A stretch of DNA of 29,882 nt from an uncultured Muribaculaceae bacterium (GCA_934555895.1 CAKTFH010000027.1:1-29882); one strand, 5' to 3'. Shown: positions 1-8,885, numbered from the stretch's first letter. Numbers and translations are program-made. Notes: a model not told the origin generated them from the sequence alone.

Positions 1-98
1 GAAAGGTTGGAATCTGTTGGCCTTCCATGTGATATTCCTTAAACATATTAACAAATTCAAAAAGTCAAGATGACTTCACACTCTAAACCTCACGGCAT

Positions 99-1073
99 AT
101 GAAAAAACTATTACTTCTTCTCATTCTGGCAATCACCACCGTTTCAACCGCCTTTGCCGACACCTCCGCCTCCCAACCCGACGAGGAATACTACCCCTTC
201 GTGGAACAGGGCAAAACCTGGAAATACACTCAGCGTTCTTTCAGAACAAGTGACCCTGATATAGATATACCTGACGATTATTTATGGGAATATCGCATCG
301 AAGATACCGTGGAGATAGATGGTCAACAATGGCATAAACTTAACTGGTACAGAGAGAATCGCAAAGGAGAAATGGTTTTTCAAGAGACTCGTGCCTATTT
401 ACTTGAAGACATTCCCGACAAAAAGGTATGGGCGAAATTCAGAGCAACCAGCAATGCCAAGCCTTATCTTTTATATGACTTCTCAACTGGGAAAGGCCTT
501 TACTCTTGGAATATATATGGTGACTGTGATTGTGTTCAAACCATTGATACTAAACATATTTTTAAAGCCGCAAACGGCACAAAGCTTAATTCCGTAATCA
601 TTCGATTACCGGACGAAGAAAGGGAGTTTATGGTCACTCAGGGTTTGGGATTTTTGATGAAGGAATCGGAATGCAATGAACAAGATTATAGTTATGCAGA
701 CTTAGGTATTACCATCCTTAGTCTGCATATGATGGTCACTAGCAGTCTTCCCGGGACTACTATTCCATGGCTCTATGAAATCACGGCTGGCGACGGCACC
801 GTGCTTTACACCCACGACGCATACCGCCGACAGACAACGGACGGAGTAGACGCGACACCTGCCGACAAAGTGGAGATGGTGCTCGAAGGGAAGCAAATAA
901 AGCTCTCGGCGCCTGCCGCCATCGGTCGTGTGATGGTTTTCGATGCCTCAGGCTGCATGATACGCGACTTCGGCCTCAGCCAGAGCACCTTCACCATCGA
1001 CACCACAGGCTATATGCCGGGCCTCTACATCGTGAAGGCCGGCTCCGAAACCCTCAAAGTCACCGTAAACTGA
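99..1073 (+). CDS. Secreted protein of unknown function with C-terminal sorting-like domain
   Basis: A 324-residue protein with a clear signal peptide (Met-Lys-Lys followed by a Leu-rich core and a cut near residue 20, FADT). The mature part starts with a PFVEQGKTWKY stretch of a kind often seen in secreted Muribaculaceae and Bacteroides proteins of unknown function. The last ~70 residues, after GVDA at about 255, resemble a Por/type IX secretion A-type sorting domain: VMVFDASGCMIRDF, then GYMPGLYIVKAG and a short strand ending in KVTVN. From that family, export across the outer membrane or surface attachment is inferred. The start is the ATG directly before the signal peptide. It stands alone, convergent with the toxin-antitoxin pair, and is followed by a terminator hairpin. 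No catalytic motif was recognised. Confidence 0.8.
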   Translation: MKKLLLLLILAITTVSTAFADTSASQPDEEYYPFVEQGKTWKYTQRSFRTSDPDIDIPDDYLWEYRIEDTVEIDGQQWHKLNWYRENRKGEMVFQETRAYLLEDIPDKKVWAKFRATSNAKPYLLYDFSTGKGLYSWNIYGDCDCVQTIDTKHIFKAANGTKLNSVIIRLPDEEREFMVTQGLGFLMKESECNEQDYSYADLGITILSLHMMVTSSLPGTTIPWLYEITAGDGTVLYTHDAYRRQTTDGVDATPADKVEMVLEGKQIKLSAPAAIGRVMVFDASGCMIRDFGLSQSTFTIDTTGYMPGLYIVKAGSETLKVTVN

Positions 1074-1106
1074 TTGTAACGACACTAACATTCTGACATT
1101 CACCCA

Positions 1107-1147
1107 TACAAAACGAGCTACGCCGGCAAGCGCAGCCCGTTTTTGTA
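1107..1147. terminator. Bidirectional intrinsic terminator between convergent genes
   Basis: The arms TACAAAACGAGCT and AGCCCGTTTTTGTA pair around a GC-rich centre, with A-runs on one side and T-runs on the other. It lies 33 bases after the stop of the secreted-protein gene and 25 bases after the stop of the convergent antitoxin gene, so it can serve both. Confidence 0.7.
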
Positions 1148-1172
1148 GGTGATAAAGTTTCCAAAAGGAATA

Positions 1173-1442
1173 TCAGCGCACGGCTACCTGAAGAATCGGG
1201 GCACCCAATACATTCTCGATTAATGAGATTGTCTCGATAGTAAAGTTGTGGGTGCCTCGCATCCATTTGCTGATTTCCGATTCCTGCTTACCGAGCATAT
1301 TCGCGAGGTCTTTTTGTTTAAGGCCTTTTTCCTCCAATATGCTGTGAATCCTGTCCACAATGAGAAAAGACAGGTCAACACGCCGTCGGACTTCTTGTGA
1401 AACTTTCGTCCGACGAGCCTCTATGATACTACTTCTTTTCAT
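1173..1442 (-). CDS. XRE-family helix-turn-helix antitoxin-like protein
   Basis: An 89-residue protein with a Cro/C1-type helix-turn-helix at about residues 39-80 (LKQKDLANMLGKQESEISKW is the core). In this family such proteins bind operator DNA and, when paired with a toxin gene, neutralise the toxin and repress the operon. The start ATG overlaps the end of the upstream 164-residue gene by 14 bases, which suggests translational coupling. The toxin-first order is that of HigBA-type modules. The HTH call is firm; the antitoxin role depends on the identity of the partner. Confidence 0.8.
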   Translation of the reverse strand: MKRSSIIEARRTKVSQEVRRRVDLSFLIVDRIHSILEEKGLKQKDLANMLGKQESEISKWMRGTHNFTIETISLIENVLGAPILQVAVR

Positions 1443-1923
1443 CGCGGGTAAAATTTAAATTTCCTATAATCTCCTTATCTACAATATATAGTGTGCCATT
1501 TGACAGTCTTGATGAAATAAATCTACTCGTATCTACAAGCATCTCCACATAATCTGATAATGTCTCACTTTCTTGCCATGCAGCACAGTCTTTAACACCT
1601 CCGTTACCGAAGATTAGTATCTTATCTGAAAGGCGGATGCAATAAAGGCGTAGATTGCTTGTTTCAATTGGAATCGCACTGACTCCATCGCTAAACCGCC
1701 CTTCATAACGAAAATATCTTTCTAACGATCCTCTTTCACTGATTTTATCGAGCCATGCGATGATCGTATCGATATCTTCGTCATAACCGCATCCTTCCGG
1801 AAATTTTTCAAAGAACATTTCAAGTTCAGAGAGTTCTTCCTTGTCAAGATGAATGCTATAAAAATTCACAGCATCATGCTCTTCAATTAATTCTACTAAT
1901 TCTACAGAATATTTCTGCGACAT
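1429..1923 (-). CDS. Putative RelE/HigB-like toxin partner
   Basis: A 164-residue protein with an acidic N-terminal half and a C-terminal half containing NLRLYCIRLSDKILIFGNGG followed by VKD. This resembles the central strands of HigB/Gp49-like RelE-fold toxins (arginine-containing strand, hydrophobic strand, then G-x-K). It is longer than the usual ~110 residues because of an N-terminal extension of about 80 residues and an acidic/basic tail. It is the first gene of a two-gene operon with the XRE protein and has a near-consensus promoter just upstream. From this arrangement a ribosome-dependent or free mRNA interferase is inferred. The catalytic residues could not be assigned by eye, so an uncharacterised XRE partner remains possible. 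Confidence 0.6.
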   Translation of the reverse strand: MSQKYSVELVELIEEHDAVNFYSIHLDKEELSELEMFFEKFPEGCGYDEDIDTIIAWLDKISERGSLERYFRYEGRFSDGVSAIPIETSNLRLYCIRLSDKILIFGNGGVKDCAAWQESETLSDYVEMLVDTSRFISSRLSNGTLYIVDKEIIGNLNFTRDEKK

Positions 1924-1946
1924 ACTTAACTTATAGATTAATTGCG

Positions 1947-1978
1947 CAAAAATAACAACTCTTTCTCAAGATAACAAA
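1947..1978 (-). promoter_or_regulatory. Bacteroidetes-type promoter of the toxin-antitoxin operon
   Basis: On the - strand TTTG (1978-1975) is followed after 20 bases by TATTTTTG (1954-1947), which matches the Bacteroidetes -33/-7 consensus TTTG-N(17-23)-TAnnTTTG. The expected start of transcription is near 1940, giving a leader of under 20 bases before the ATG at 1923. This is the best consensus match noticed in the window. Confidence 0.65.
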
Positions 1979-2119
1979 ATTATTCACCTAAAAGTTAAGG
2001 AACAGCCGGTTTTTTATCAAATCAAGTGTCCATATAACAACAAAATCGAATAGGGAAAGTGTTACAATCAAGGTCCCTGTAATATATCTCTACAAGTTGG
2101 AGTACCTGAAGTTCCAATT

Positions 2120-2170
2120 AAAAACGCTGCTCCCTATAGTTTTTGACAAACTGTGAGGAACAGCGTTTTT
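2120..2170 (-). terminator. Intrinsic terminator of the large secreted-protein gene
   Basis: A long hairpin whose arms AAAAACGCTGCTCC and GGAACAGCGTTTTT pair with a single mismatch. A second inner pairing, AGTTT with AAACT, sits nearer the loop. It starts 30 bases past the stop codon of the 1752-residue gene and has T-runs on both strands. Apart from this hairpin and the toxin operon promoter, nothing was seen in 1924-2199. Confidence 0.75.
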
Positions 2171-2199
2171 AACATTATATCATCCTATTTTCAGGATTG

Positions 2200-5100
2200 T
2201 CAGCGCACGACGACTTTGGCGGTTGTGCGACCGGCGGTTACGGCGTAGACGCCGGGAGCCGCCATGATGCGGTCGGGAGCGGAGGTGGCCGTGCCGGTGT
2301 AGACGGTGCGGCCGTCGGCTGCCACCACTGTCACTGCGGTGCCCTGCGGAGCCTCCACAAGGATGTAGCCCTCATGGCCGCTGATGCTGATGCCTGCGGC
2401 GGCCGGAGTGTCGATGCCGGAGGTGAGGGTGGCGGTGTTCGACAGGGTCGATTTGCCCTTGTTGTAGGCCACTGCCACATTGTAGCGGGCGCCGGCAGGC
2501 ACTGCCGTGTTGTCGGTGAAGCTGTGCTCGGAAGCGGAGGTAGTGCCAATCTCAACACCGTTGCGCAGCACGCTGAAGCCCTCCACAACGAGTTCGCCGT
2601 TGTCGGATGCCGGGATGTAGGTGAGGTCATCAAAAAGGAGGGCGAACTTGTTGCGGCTCGTGTAGCGGATGGCGAAACGGCGGGCTCCTGCGGGAAGCTC
2701 ATACGAACGGAAGTTCCACTCGCCGTTGTCGACACGCTCCTGGCGCAGCAGCGTGAAGTCGTCGGGGTCGGTGGAGTCATCCATCGAGTACCATATCTCA
2801 TAGGTCTCCACGCCGTAGGTACCCACAGGGCGGCGGGTATAGAACGAGATGGTCTGTGCGTCGTCGGCCACGGCGTAGAGTGCCGGCGAGATGAGCCAGT
2901 CGTCGTTGAACGGCTCCACATAGCTCGACAGGGCGGTCCAGGCTATGAGGCACTTGTTGCCGCTGCGGGGCTGCCATATCTCGGCATCCACATCCACGCC
3001 CTCGGCCTTGGGCTCCCATACCTGGAAGGCCATGGGTGTGCCCATGTTGGGGAATTCCACACCGCTGATGCCGCACGGGATGAGTCCGTCGCGGTCGACC
3101 GTGGTAAATTCACCGATATTCTCATAGGCGAACGACTCATATCCGCAGAAATCATCGACTATGGCGTCGGGGGTGAGCGAGGGTGTGCTCCATGTGAGTG
3201 TCACGCCCTCTTCGCTCTGTACGGCGGCGAGGTCGGTGACTACAGGCAGCGCGGGCTGATGCACATTGAGATTGAACGAGGCACGGTTGTTGGCCGGAAT
3301 CTCGTCGGCGGCGTCGCGGGGCACCACCTCGATCTGCACCTCCAGCGGCCGGCCGATATGTTCGGGCAGTGCGTCGAGCTCAAGAGGCATGATGACGCTC
3401 GCGCCTCCGGCAAGAGCCTTTTCGGAAGATGCCGAAGCCTGCAGCTGACCATCGACACGCATCTCGAGGTCGAAATCGAGCGCCATGCTGCCGGCATTGC
3501 GCACCTCCACGTTGAAGGTGTGGCGTGCGCCGGCCTCAACCGATGTGCGGCCGCTCACGCGGTTCACCATGAGGTCGCGCTCCGAACGGTTGGCCACCTC
3601 GATATCGTCGACAATCACATACGACGCGCCGTTGGCGAGTTCGCCGTCGAACACTATGGCCACCCAGGGCTTGTCGGCCCAGTCGGCGAGGTTCACCGAA
3701 TATCTCTGCCAGCCCTCGGACTTGCCTGATGTGGTGGCGGTGAACACGGTGGTGTATTCCACCTCGTCGGAGGTCACCTGCACATGCAGCGTGGCACCCG
3801 AGCCGGCGTAGTGATACATGCTGAATGAGAGCGTGGGAGCGTTGAGACCGTTGAAGGTCACCTTTGGCAGCTGCATGCGTGCCACGCCGGGACGGCGCTC
3901 GGGCAGAGCCGCCGAGCAGACGAACATGCCTCCGTCGGCAGCCGCAAGGTCGAGCGAACCTATGTAGTCGGCCACGCCCCAGTTCACATCACCCTCGAGA
4001 GCACCCGAAATCCATGGCAGACAGGTCACCACCTTGTTCGATGCGGTCTCCATAACAGGCAGCTCGTAAGGAGGACCGATCACGGCGCCGTTGTTCACCG
4101 CCTGACTCTCGCCGGCATCGGTCGATGCCGTGACATAGAACATGAAGAAGTCCTGCACGTTGCTCCCTTCGGGTATCACCGTGGCCTGGCAGTATTTCGT
4201 GGTCTGCAGCAGGTAGAGCGAGTTGTTTACAAGCTGATATATCTTGTAGGTGAGATCGCGGGGATTCATGTAGCCGCCGTGGAGCGTCGATGTGGGGGGC
4301 GTCCACTCCAGTTCGGCGCTGAGGTTGTCGGCCGACGGGGTTATATCGAGGCGGTCGATATGTGAGGGTACATCCACACCTATCCAGCCTGTACCGTCGC
4401 TGCGGCCGCCTTCGCCCGAAGCGTTGAATGCCACGGCCGAATAGGTGTTGAAGCCGTTGGAGGCTCCGGTGTCGCTCAATGTCACACGCTGACCCGGCTC
4501 GAGGCCCTCGAGCTCGGCGGCCATGGTGCCGTCGGCACGGTAGATGCGTGCCCCGAGACTACCCGCGAGCGCGTTGCCCGACAGGGTGGTGCGCGGCAGC
4601 GTGAAGCTTACCTCGGCCGTGAGGGCGCCCTGAGCGTCGCCTTTCACCTCAACAGAGGCGGGATAGTCGGGGGCCTCCATGCTTGCGCCGCGTTCCAGAC
4701 GGATGTTGCGCACCAGCGCCATCATCTGCCCCGGCTCGCTCACGCAGTGGAAGCCGATGTAGTAGCGGCCAGCGCCGGCCGGAGGCGTGAAGGTGAAGCT
4801 CTCAGTGGCGTATTCGGCACGGGCTATCTCCACGCGGCCTATCACGCGGTGGGTTGACGGATTTGGAGTGCGGCCCACAGTTACCTCGATGATTTCGGTG
4901 CACTGCGGCAGACCGCCGCGGCAGTCGAAACTGAGATTGATGAGGTTGTCGCCCGGAAGCGACACAGCCGGAGTGTAGATATAGGCGTTAGAAGCCTTGT
5001 TGTAGTAGGTTATCACCTTGATGGCCTGCTCCGAGGGGTCGAAATACCACGAAGTGTCGGTCTCGCCGCCGGGGATGGTGAAGAGGCTGTATTCAAGTTC

Positions 5101-7458
5101 GGTGGGAGCCACCGCGAACGGCAGCGTGTACATGCCCGCGAACACCCTTGCGCTGCTGCTGTTGCCGCCGCGGCCCGAGGGGTCGAATGTCTCGGCGGTA
5201 TAGGTATTGAAGCCCGGGGCGGGAGCGGCGTCGGTGTAGCTCAGCTGCTCGCCGGGGGCGGGACTGTTGAAGGTGTGGATGAGCTCGCCGTCGCGCCTGA
5301 GCTCTATGCGGCCTATGGCTGCGAGCGGATCGCCCGCAAGCGTGGTTTCGGGAGCCTTGAAGCTAATGGTAGCCTTGAGGTCACCCGAGGGGTCGGCCAC
5401 GGCCACAAGGCCGCTCACGGCGGCGGGAGCGTCAACGGCACCGTCGTCGGCTATCTGTATGTCGTCGATGAACAGGCGGCTCATGTCGGGGTCGCTCACG
5501 CAGTGGAAAGCGAAATAGAGCGGTCCGGCCTCAGTGCAGTCGAATGTGGCTGTGAGCACCTCGCCGGCATTGCTGGCCACCTTGGCAGAGATGAGCACCT
5601 CGCTCAGACCGGCCTTGTCGGCTGACCGGCCGCAGAGCACCTCGAACTTGTCGGGGTAGCTTGCCGAAGCCGAGCGTGCGAAGAAGGTGATGCTGTAGCG
5701 GTGTCCTGCCTCGGCCTGTATCATAGGCATCACCAGCAGGTCATCGCCGCCGCTCGTGCGCGAGTAGTTGTATGAGGCGGTGTTGTACTCACCGTCGTAG
5801 AACCATGTGTTACCGTCGCCGTTAGAGTCGATTACGGCGAGGAGGCTGAAATCCTGCTCTGCCTCGAAGTTGTTGCTGTAAGGCAGACGCAGATGTGTGC
5901 CGGCGCTTGCGAAAGCGCTGTTCGACTGCGACACCGGCGCACCGGCGTAGCACACCTCCACCATGTAGGTGTTGGTCACGAAATATCCGTCGCTCACATC
6001 GCTGTAGTCAGTGGCCGTGAGGCCGCGGGCTATGCTTTGGCCGTTGCGCAGCAGATTGTAGCTCAGCTTCGAGGGGTCGAACCATCCGCCGTTCTCGCCT
6101 GTGGCGGGAGCGCTCCAGGTCACCCTGATTTCAGTGGCCGATGTGGCCTCGGCCCTGAGGTCGCCCACGGCCATGGGGGTATCGGTGCCGGCGAAAGTCA
6201 TCGTGCGGGCCGGAGTGCCCTGACCGAAACTGTTGGAGCACACGGCCCTCACCTCGTGCACGCCCTCGGTGAGCGGCTGCACGAAGTTGTATGCCTCGCC
6301 GGGCATCACCTCGAGCTCGTTCACGGCCTCACCGTCGATGTAGAGCGTCAGCTCCATGGCGCGTGTGAGCGCCGAGCCGCCCACGGTGACCACCGGGGCC
6401 TTGCAGCTGATGTGGGCCACGGTGCCGCCGGGCTCGCTGTAGGTCACCTCAAGCTCTGTGGCGGCTGCGGGAGCCCCGGGATTCTGCGCCGGGTCGGTGC
6501 ATGTGAGGGCCACCACCTCCTCCTCGCCGGCAAACCGCGTGGCCGTGGCCACCTCGCCCGAGGCGGGGTCGACGGTCACCAGCGCGGCAGTGTTGGCGTT
6601 GCAGGCGGCCCAGTATATCTTGCTGTCGCGAGGACTCCAGGCACACGACTGCTGGTAGGCGGGCTCAATGCCCGTCTGCGCCACCACGCGGGTCTCGATG
6701 GCCGTGGCGGGGTCTATTTCCACCACCTCACCCGAGTCGCCGATGCCGTAGAGATGGCCGTTAGAGTCGGAGCAGATGGCGTAATAGTGGTTCTGCAGGT
6801 CGCCCACCTTTTCGAAGGTGAAATCCTTGTGGTTGAAGCGGCACAGGCTGTAGTAGTTGGGCGAACCGTCGTAATTGATTGAATATACGGTCGATGTGGA
6901 GGCGTCGTAGGTCATGTTGGCCGAAGCGCCGTCGTATGTGGGATTCTCAGCCTCGGTCGAGGTGGTTCGGCCTGTGGCGAGGTCCACGGTGTAGTAGGTG
7001 AGCGAGCTCACCTGACCGTAGAAATCCTTTATGCGAGTGGCGTAGAACACATTGTCGAGCACCACGCCGGCCACCGTGCCGTCGCCGCCGAGCGCCGGAG
7101 TGGTGCATATCAGCTCTGTGGCGCCTGTGGAGGCGTTTATGCGATAGAAGCCGGTGGCGTTCGAGCCGTTCCAGGCGGTGCTGTATATCACCAGACCCTC
7201 GAGCGACGGCACCGCCTCCCCGGCCTTGGCCGGAGCGGGCATAGCGCCCGGAGCCGTCACGGCCTTGCGGGCCTGTTTTAGCTGCATAATACCCCCGGCT
7301 TCCTGCACCGTGGGGCGCGGCATGTCGGCCCTCTGGCCGGGAAGTACCGACAGATGCCCCGGAGAGCGCTGTGTGAAGCGTGAGGCCGCCGAGGAGGCAC
7401 CACAGGCCATACCCGCAGCGAGCGCGCACAGCGCGGCGTTCCTTAAAAATCTTTTCAT
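2200..7458 (-). CDS. Giant secreted multidomain protein (propeller-like, Fn3 and choice-of-anchor J modules)
   Basis: A 1752-residue exported protein. The ATG at 7458 was chosen because AGGAG lies 7 bases upstream and a signal peptide follows at once (MKRFLRNAALCALAAGMACG). An extension to 7488 would need TTG. Residues ~85-325 have repeated short motifs such as LYGIGDSGEVVEIDP, suggesting a propeller-like fold. Then Fn3-like modules alternate with choice-of-anchor J (MAM/jelly-roll-like) modules at about 525-670, 780-925, 1135-1290 and 1430-1620, recognisable from W-x-Y/F-D and 'LFIDDIQI'/'YVIVDDIEV' endings. A CARDB-like segment lies near 1300-1400. The last ~65 residues (GRTVYTG, PGVYAVTAG, KVVVR) look like a Por-type sorting domain. 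A surface adhesin or glycan-binding role is inferred; no catalytic site was recognised. Confidence 0.85.
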   Translation of the reverse strand: MKRFLRNAALCALAAGMACGASSAASRFTQRSPGHLSVLPGQRADMPRPTVQEAGGIMQLKQARKAVTAPGAMPAPAKAGEAVPSLEGLVIYSTAWNGSNATGFYRINASTGATELICTTPALGGDGTVAGVVLDNVFYATRIKDFYGQVSSLTYYTVDLATGRTTSTEAENPTYDGASANMTYDASTSTVYSINYDGSPNYYSLCRFNHKDFTFEKVGDLQNHYYAICSDSNGHLYGIGDSGEVVEIDPATAIETRVVAQTGIEPAYQQSCAWSPRDSKIYWAACNANTAALVTVDPASGEVATATRFAGEEEVVALTCTDPAQNPGAPAAATELEVTYSEPGGTVAHISCKAPVVTVGGSALTRAMELTLYIDGEAVNELEVMPGEAYNFVQPLTEGVHEVRAVCSNSFGQGTPARTMTFAGTDTPMAVGDLRAEATSATEIRVTWSAPATGENGGWFDPSKLSYNLLRNGQSIARGLTATDYSDVSDGYFVTNTYMVEVCYAGAPVSQSNSAFASAGTHLRLPYSNNFEAEQDFSLLAVIDSNGDGNTWFYDGEYNTASYNYSRTSGGDDLLVMPMIQAEAGHRYSITFFARSASASYPDKFEVLCGRSADKAGLSEVLISAKVASNAGEVLTATFDCTEAGPLYFAFHCVSDPDMSRLFIDDIQIADDGAVDAPAAVSGLVAVADPSGDLKATISFKAPETTLAGDPLAAIGRIELRRDGELIHTFNSPAPGEQLSYTDAAPAPGFNTYTAETFDPSGRGGNSSSARVFAGMYTLPFAVAPTELEYSLFTIPGGETDTSWYFDPSEQAIKVITYYNKASNAYIYTPAVSLPGDNLINLSFDCRGGLPQCTEIIEVTVGRTPNPSTHRVIGRVEIARAEYATESFTFTPPAGAGRYYIGFHCVSEPGQMMALVRNIRLERGASMEAPDYPASVEVKGDAQGALTAEVSFTLPRTTLSGNALAGSLGARIYRADGTMAAELEGLEPGQRVTLSDTGASNGFNTYSAVAFNASGEGGRSDGTGWIGVDVPSHIDRLDITPSADNLSAELEWTPPTSTLHGGYMNPRDLTYKIYQLVNNSLYLLQTTKYCQATVIPEGSNVQDFFMFYVTASTDAGESQAVNNGAVIGPPYELPVMETASNKVVTCLPWISGALEGDVNWGVADYIGSLDLAAADGGMFVCSAALPERRPGVARMQLPKVTFNGLNAPTLSFSMYHYAGSGATLHVQVTSDEVEYTTVFTATTSGKSEGWQRYSVNLADWADKPWVAIVFDGELANGASYVIVDDIEVANRSERDLMVNRVSGRTSVEAGARHTFNVEVRNAGSMALDFDLEMRVDGQLQASASSEKALAGGASVIMPLELDALPEHIGRPLEVQIEVVPRDAADEIPANNRASFNLNVHQPALPVVTDLAAVQSEEGVTLTWSTPSLTPDAIVDDFCGYESFAYENIGEFTTVDRDGLIPCGISGVEFPNMGTPMAFQVWEPKAEGVDVDAEIWQPRSGNKCLIAWTALSSYVEPFNDDWLISPALYAVADDAQTISFYTRRPVGTYGVETYEIWYSMDDSTDPDDFTLLRQERVDNGEWNFRSYELPAGARRFAIRYTSRNKFALLFDDLTYIPASDNGELVVEGFSVLRNGVEIGTTSASEHSFTDNTAVPAGARYNVAVAYNKGKSTLSNTATLTSGIDTPAAAGISISGHEGYILVEAPQGTAVTVVAADGRTVYTGTATSAPDRIMAAPGVYAVTAGRTTAKVVVR

Positions 7459-7547
7459 TCTGTTTCTCCTATCTATTGTATGTGACAAAGTGTTTATTCT
7501 CTCTGTGACAGATTGGCCGCCTGAGCGGCATAAATGTGTTGAAATGC

Positions 7548-7555
7548 CAAAGATA
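7548..7555 (-). promoter_or_regulatory. Predicted -7 box for the giant secreted-protein gene
   Basis: TATCTTTG on the - strand matches TAnnTTTG. A possible -33 element, TTGC, lies 22 bases upstream. The leader would be about 85 bases to the ATG at 7458. It lies back-to-back with the pfkA box, about 45 bases away. Confidence 0.5.
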
Positions 7556-7600
7556 TGAAATAATTTCTATTCCCCGCGCAACCATGTCGCAAAAACTTGC

Positions 7601-7608
7601 TAACTTTG
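7601..7608 (+). promoter_or_regulatory. Predicted -7 box for pfkA
   Basis: TAACTTTG matches the Bacteroidetes -7 consensus TAnnTTTG and lies 42 bases before the pfkA ATG. No convincing TTTG -33 element was seen at the expected distance, so the call rests on the -7 box and its position. Confidence 0.5.
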
Positions 7609-7650
7609 CCATCGACTATCACAACAGCACACAACGAAACTTAATATCAT

Positions 7651-8631
7651 ATGGCAGAGATTAAAACAATCGGCATCCTCACCTCGGGAGGCGACGCCCC
7701 CGGCATGAATGCCGCCATCAGGGCCGTCACCCGTGCGGCCATCTTCAGCGGATTCAAGGTCAAAGGCATCTACCGCGGATACCGCGGCCTCGTGACCGAC
7801 GAAATCGTGGAGTTCTCCACAGCCAACGTGTCGAACATCATACAGCGCGGAGGCACCATCCTCAAGACTGCCCGCTGCAAGGAGTTCCAGACACCCGAAG
7901 GGCGCCAGCTCGCCTACGACACACTGCGCCGCCATGAGATAGACGCCCTCGTGGTAATCGGCGGCGACGGCTCGCTCACCGGAGCGCGTATCTTCGCCAA
8001 CGAGTTCAATCTCCCCATCATCGGCCTCCCCGGCACCATCGACAACGACCTCTACGGCACCGACACCACCATAGGCTACGACACTGCCCTCAACACCATC
8101 ATGGAGTGCGTCGACAAAATCCGCGACACAGCCACATCCCACGAGCGCCTCTTCTTCATTGAGGTGATGGGCCGCGACGCCGGATTCCTCGCCCTCAACG
8201 GAGCCATTGCCTCCGGAGCCGAGGCCGCCATCATCCCGGAAATCTCCACCGAGGTCGACCAGCTCGCCGACCTCATCGAAAACGGCTTCCGCAAGAGCAA
8301 GAACTCCTCCATAGTACTCGTGGCCGAAAGCCCCGTCACCGGCGGCGCCATGGGCATAGCCCAGCGCGTGGAGAAGGAGTATCCGCAGTATGATGTGCGA
8401 GTGTCAATCCTCGGCCACCTGCAGCGCGGCGGCTCCCCCACGGCCCACGACCGCATCCTGGCATCGCGCATGGGAGCCGCGGCCATCGACGCCCTGCTCG
8501 ACGACCAGCGCAACGTGATGATCGGCGTCAAGAACGACGAGATAGTCTACGTGCCCTTCGTAAAGGCCATCAAAAACGACAAGCCCATCAACCGCGACCT
8601 GCTGGAGACCCTACGCCGCCTCTCCATCTGA
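7651..8631 (+). CDS. pfkA: ATP-dependent 6-phosphofructokinase
   Basis: A 326-residue enzyme phosphorylating fructose 6-phosphate to fructose 1,6-bisphosphate in cytoplasmic glycolysis. It has the full family signature: [11 protein letters not shown] at residues 10-20, GGDGS at 104-108, PGTIDND at 127-133 with the catalytic Asp at about 131, [12 protein letters not shown] near 171, and a C-terminal [13 protein letters not shown] segment. Glycines in GGDGS and PGTIDND, where PPi-dependent enzymes carry Asp and Lys, point to ATP as phosphoryl donor. Length is normal for the bacterial tetrameric PfkA type. It is a single-gene unit with its own promoter and terminator, and is a housekeeping landmark between accessory surface genes. 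Confidence 0.97.
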   Translation: MAEIKTIGILTSGGDAPGMNAAIRAVTRAAIFSGFKVKGIYRGYRGLVTDEIVEFSTANVSNIIQRGGTILKTARCKEFQTPEGRQLAYDTLRRHEIDALVVIGGDGSLTGARIFANEFNLPIIGLPGTIDNDLYGTDTTIGYDTALNTIMECVDKIRDTATSHERLFFIEVMGRDAGFLALNGAIASGAEAAIIPEISTEVDQLADLIENGFRKSKNSSIVLVAESPVTGGAMGIAQRVEKEYPQYDVRVSILGHLQRGGSPTAHDRILASRMGAAAIDALLDDQRNVMIGVKNDEIVYVPFVKAIKNDKPINRDLLETLRRLSI

Positions 8632-8637
8632 AGCCGG

Positions 8638-8700
8638 TAGCTAAGCAAGCTAAGATAGCTACCTTAGCTAAATTAGCTAAAATAGCTGAGATAGCCACAA
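8638..8700. repeat. Degenerate 9-bp tandem repeat, seven units (TAGCTAAGA-like)
   Basis: Immediately after pfkA there are seven head-to-tail 9-base units: TAGCTAAGC, AAGCTAAGA, TAGCTACCT, TAGCTAAAT, TAGCTAAAA, TAGCTGAGA and TAGCCACAA. The core AGCTA is kept in most units while the last three bases drift. The array ends where the pfkA terminator stem begins. Confidence 0.8.
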
Positions 8701-8747
8701 AATCAAGGGCGCCCCCCTGCTTCGGCACGGGAGCGCCCTTGATTTTT
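8699..8747 (+). terminator. Intrinsic terminator of pfkA
   Basis: The arms AAAATCAAGGGCGC and GCGCCCTTGATTTT pair perfectly over 14 bases around a GC-rich loop and are followed by a T-run. It lies about 70 bases past the pfkA stop codon. Confidence 0.85.
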
Positions 8748-8764
8748 GTGTATAAAAAAACAAA

Positions 8765-8792
8765 TGACGGGGCGTCTCACGACGCCCCGTCA
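8765..8792 (-). terminator. Intrinsic terminator of the fimbrillin-ompA transcription unit
   Basis: A perfect 12-base stem (TGACGGGGCGTC with GACGCCCCGTCA) closes a 4-base loop. On the - strand it is followed by TTTGTTTTTTT, so it terminates transcription coming from the OmpA gene, whose stop is about 130 bases upstream. Confidence 0.8.
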
Positions 8793-8852
8793 CCGCTCAA
8801 TCAAAATGCAGAGCTCAGATTTTCAAACTCTGTTTTTCTGACCTTGTTGTCA

Positions 8853-8885
8853 GGGGGCATACTGTCATCACGACATGGCGCCCCC
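8853..8885 (-). other. Hairpin in the ompA 3' untranslated region
   Basis: GGGGGC pairs with GCCCCC and, after a symmetric internal loop, TGTC pairs with GACA around a 5-base loop. No T-run follows on either strand, so it looks more like a transcript-stabilising structure than a terminator. It lies between the OmpA stop codon and the terminator at 8765-8792. Confidence 0.4.

Noticed and set aside
1..98. Possible terminator from the small palindrome AAGTCA-AGA-TGACTT at about 62-76
   Set aside because: The stem is only six bases with no T-run, and the upstream gene is outside the window.
2197..3729. A 510-codon open frame on the + strand opposite the giant secreted-protein gene
   Set aside because: It is rich in His, Gly, Val and Ala with no domain pattern, as expected for the antisense of a G+C-rich gene. 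The - strand product has a signal peptide and recognisable modules.
5893..6882. A 329-codon + strand open frame
   Set aside because: Antisense shadow of the same gene; composition dominated by Gly, His, Ala and Val with no recognised motif.
8638..8700. Possible CRISPR array
   Set aside because: Units are 9 bases with no spacers and no cas genes nearby; this is a simple tandem repeat.
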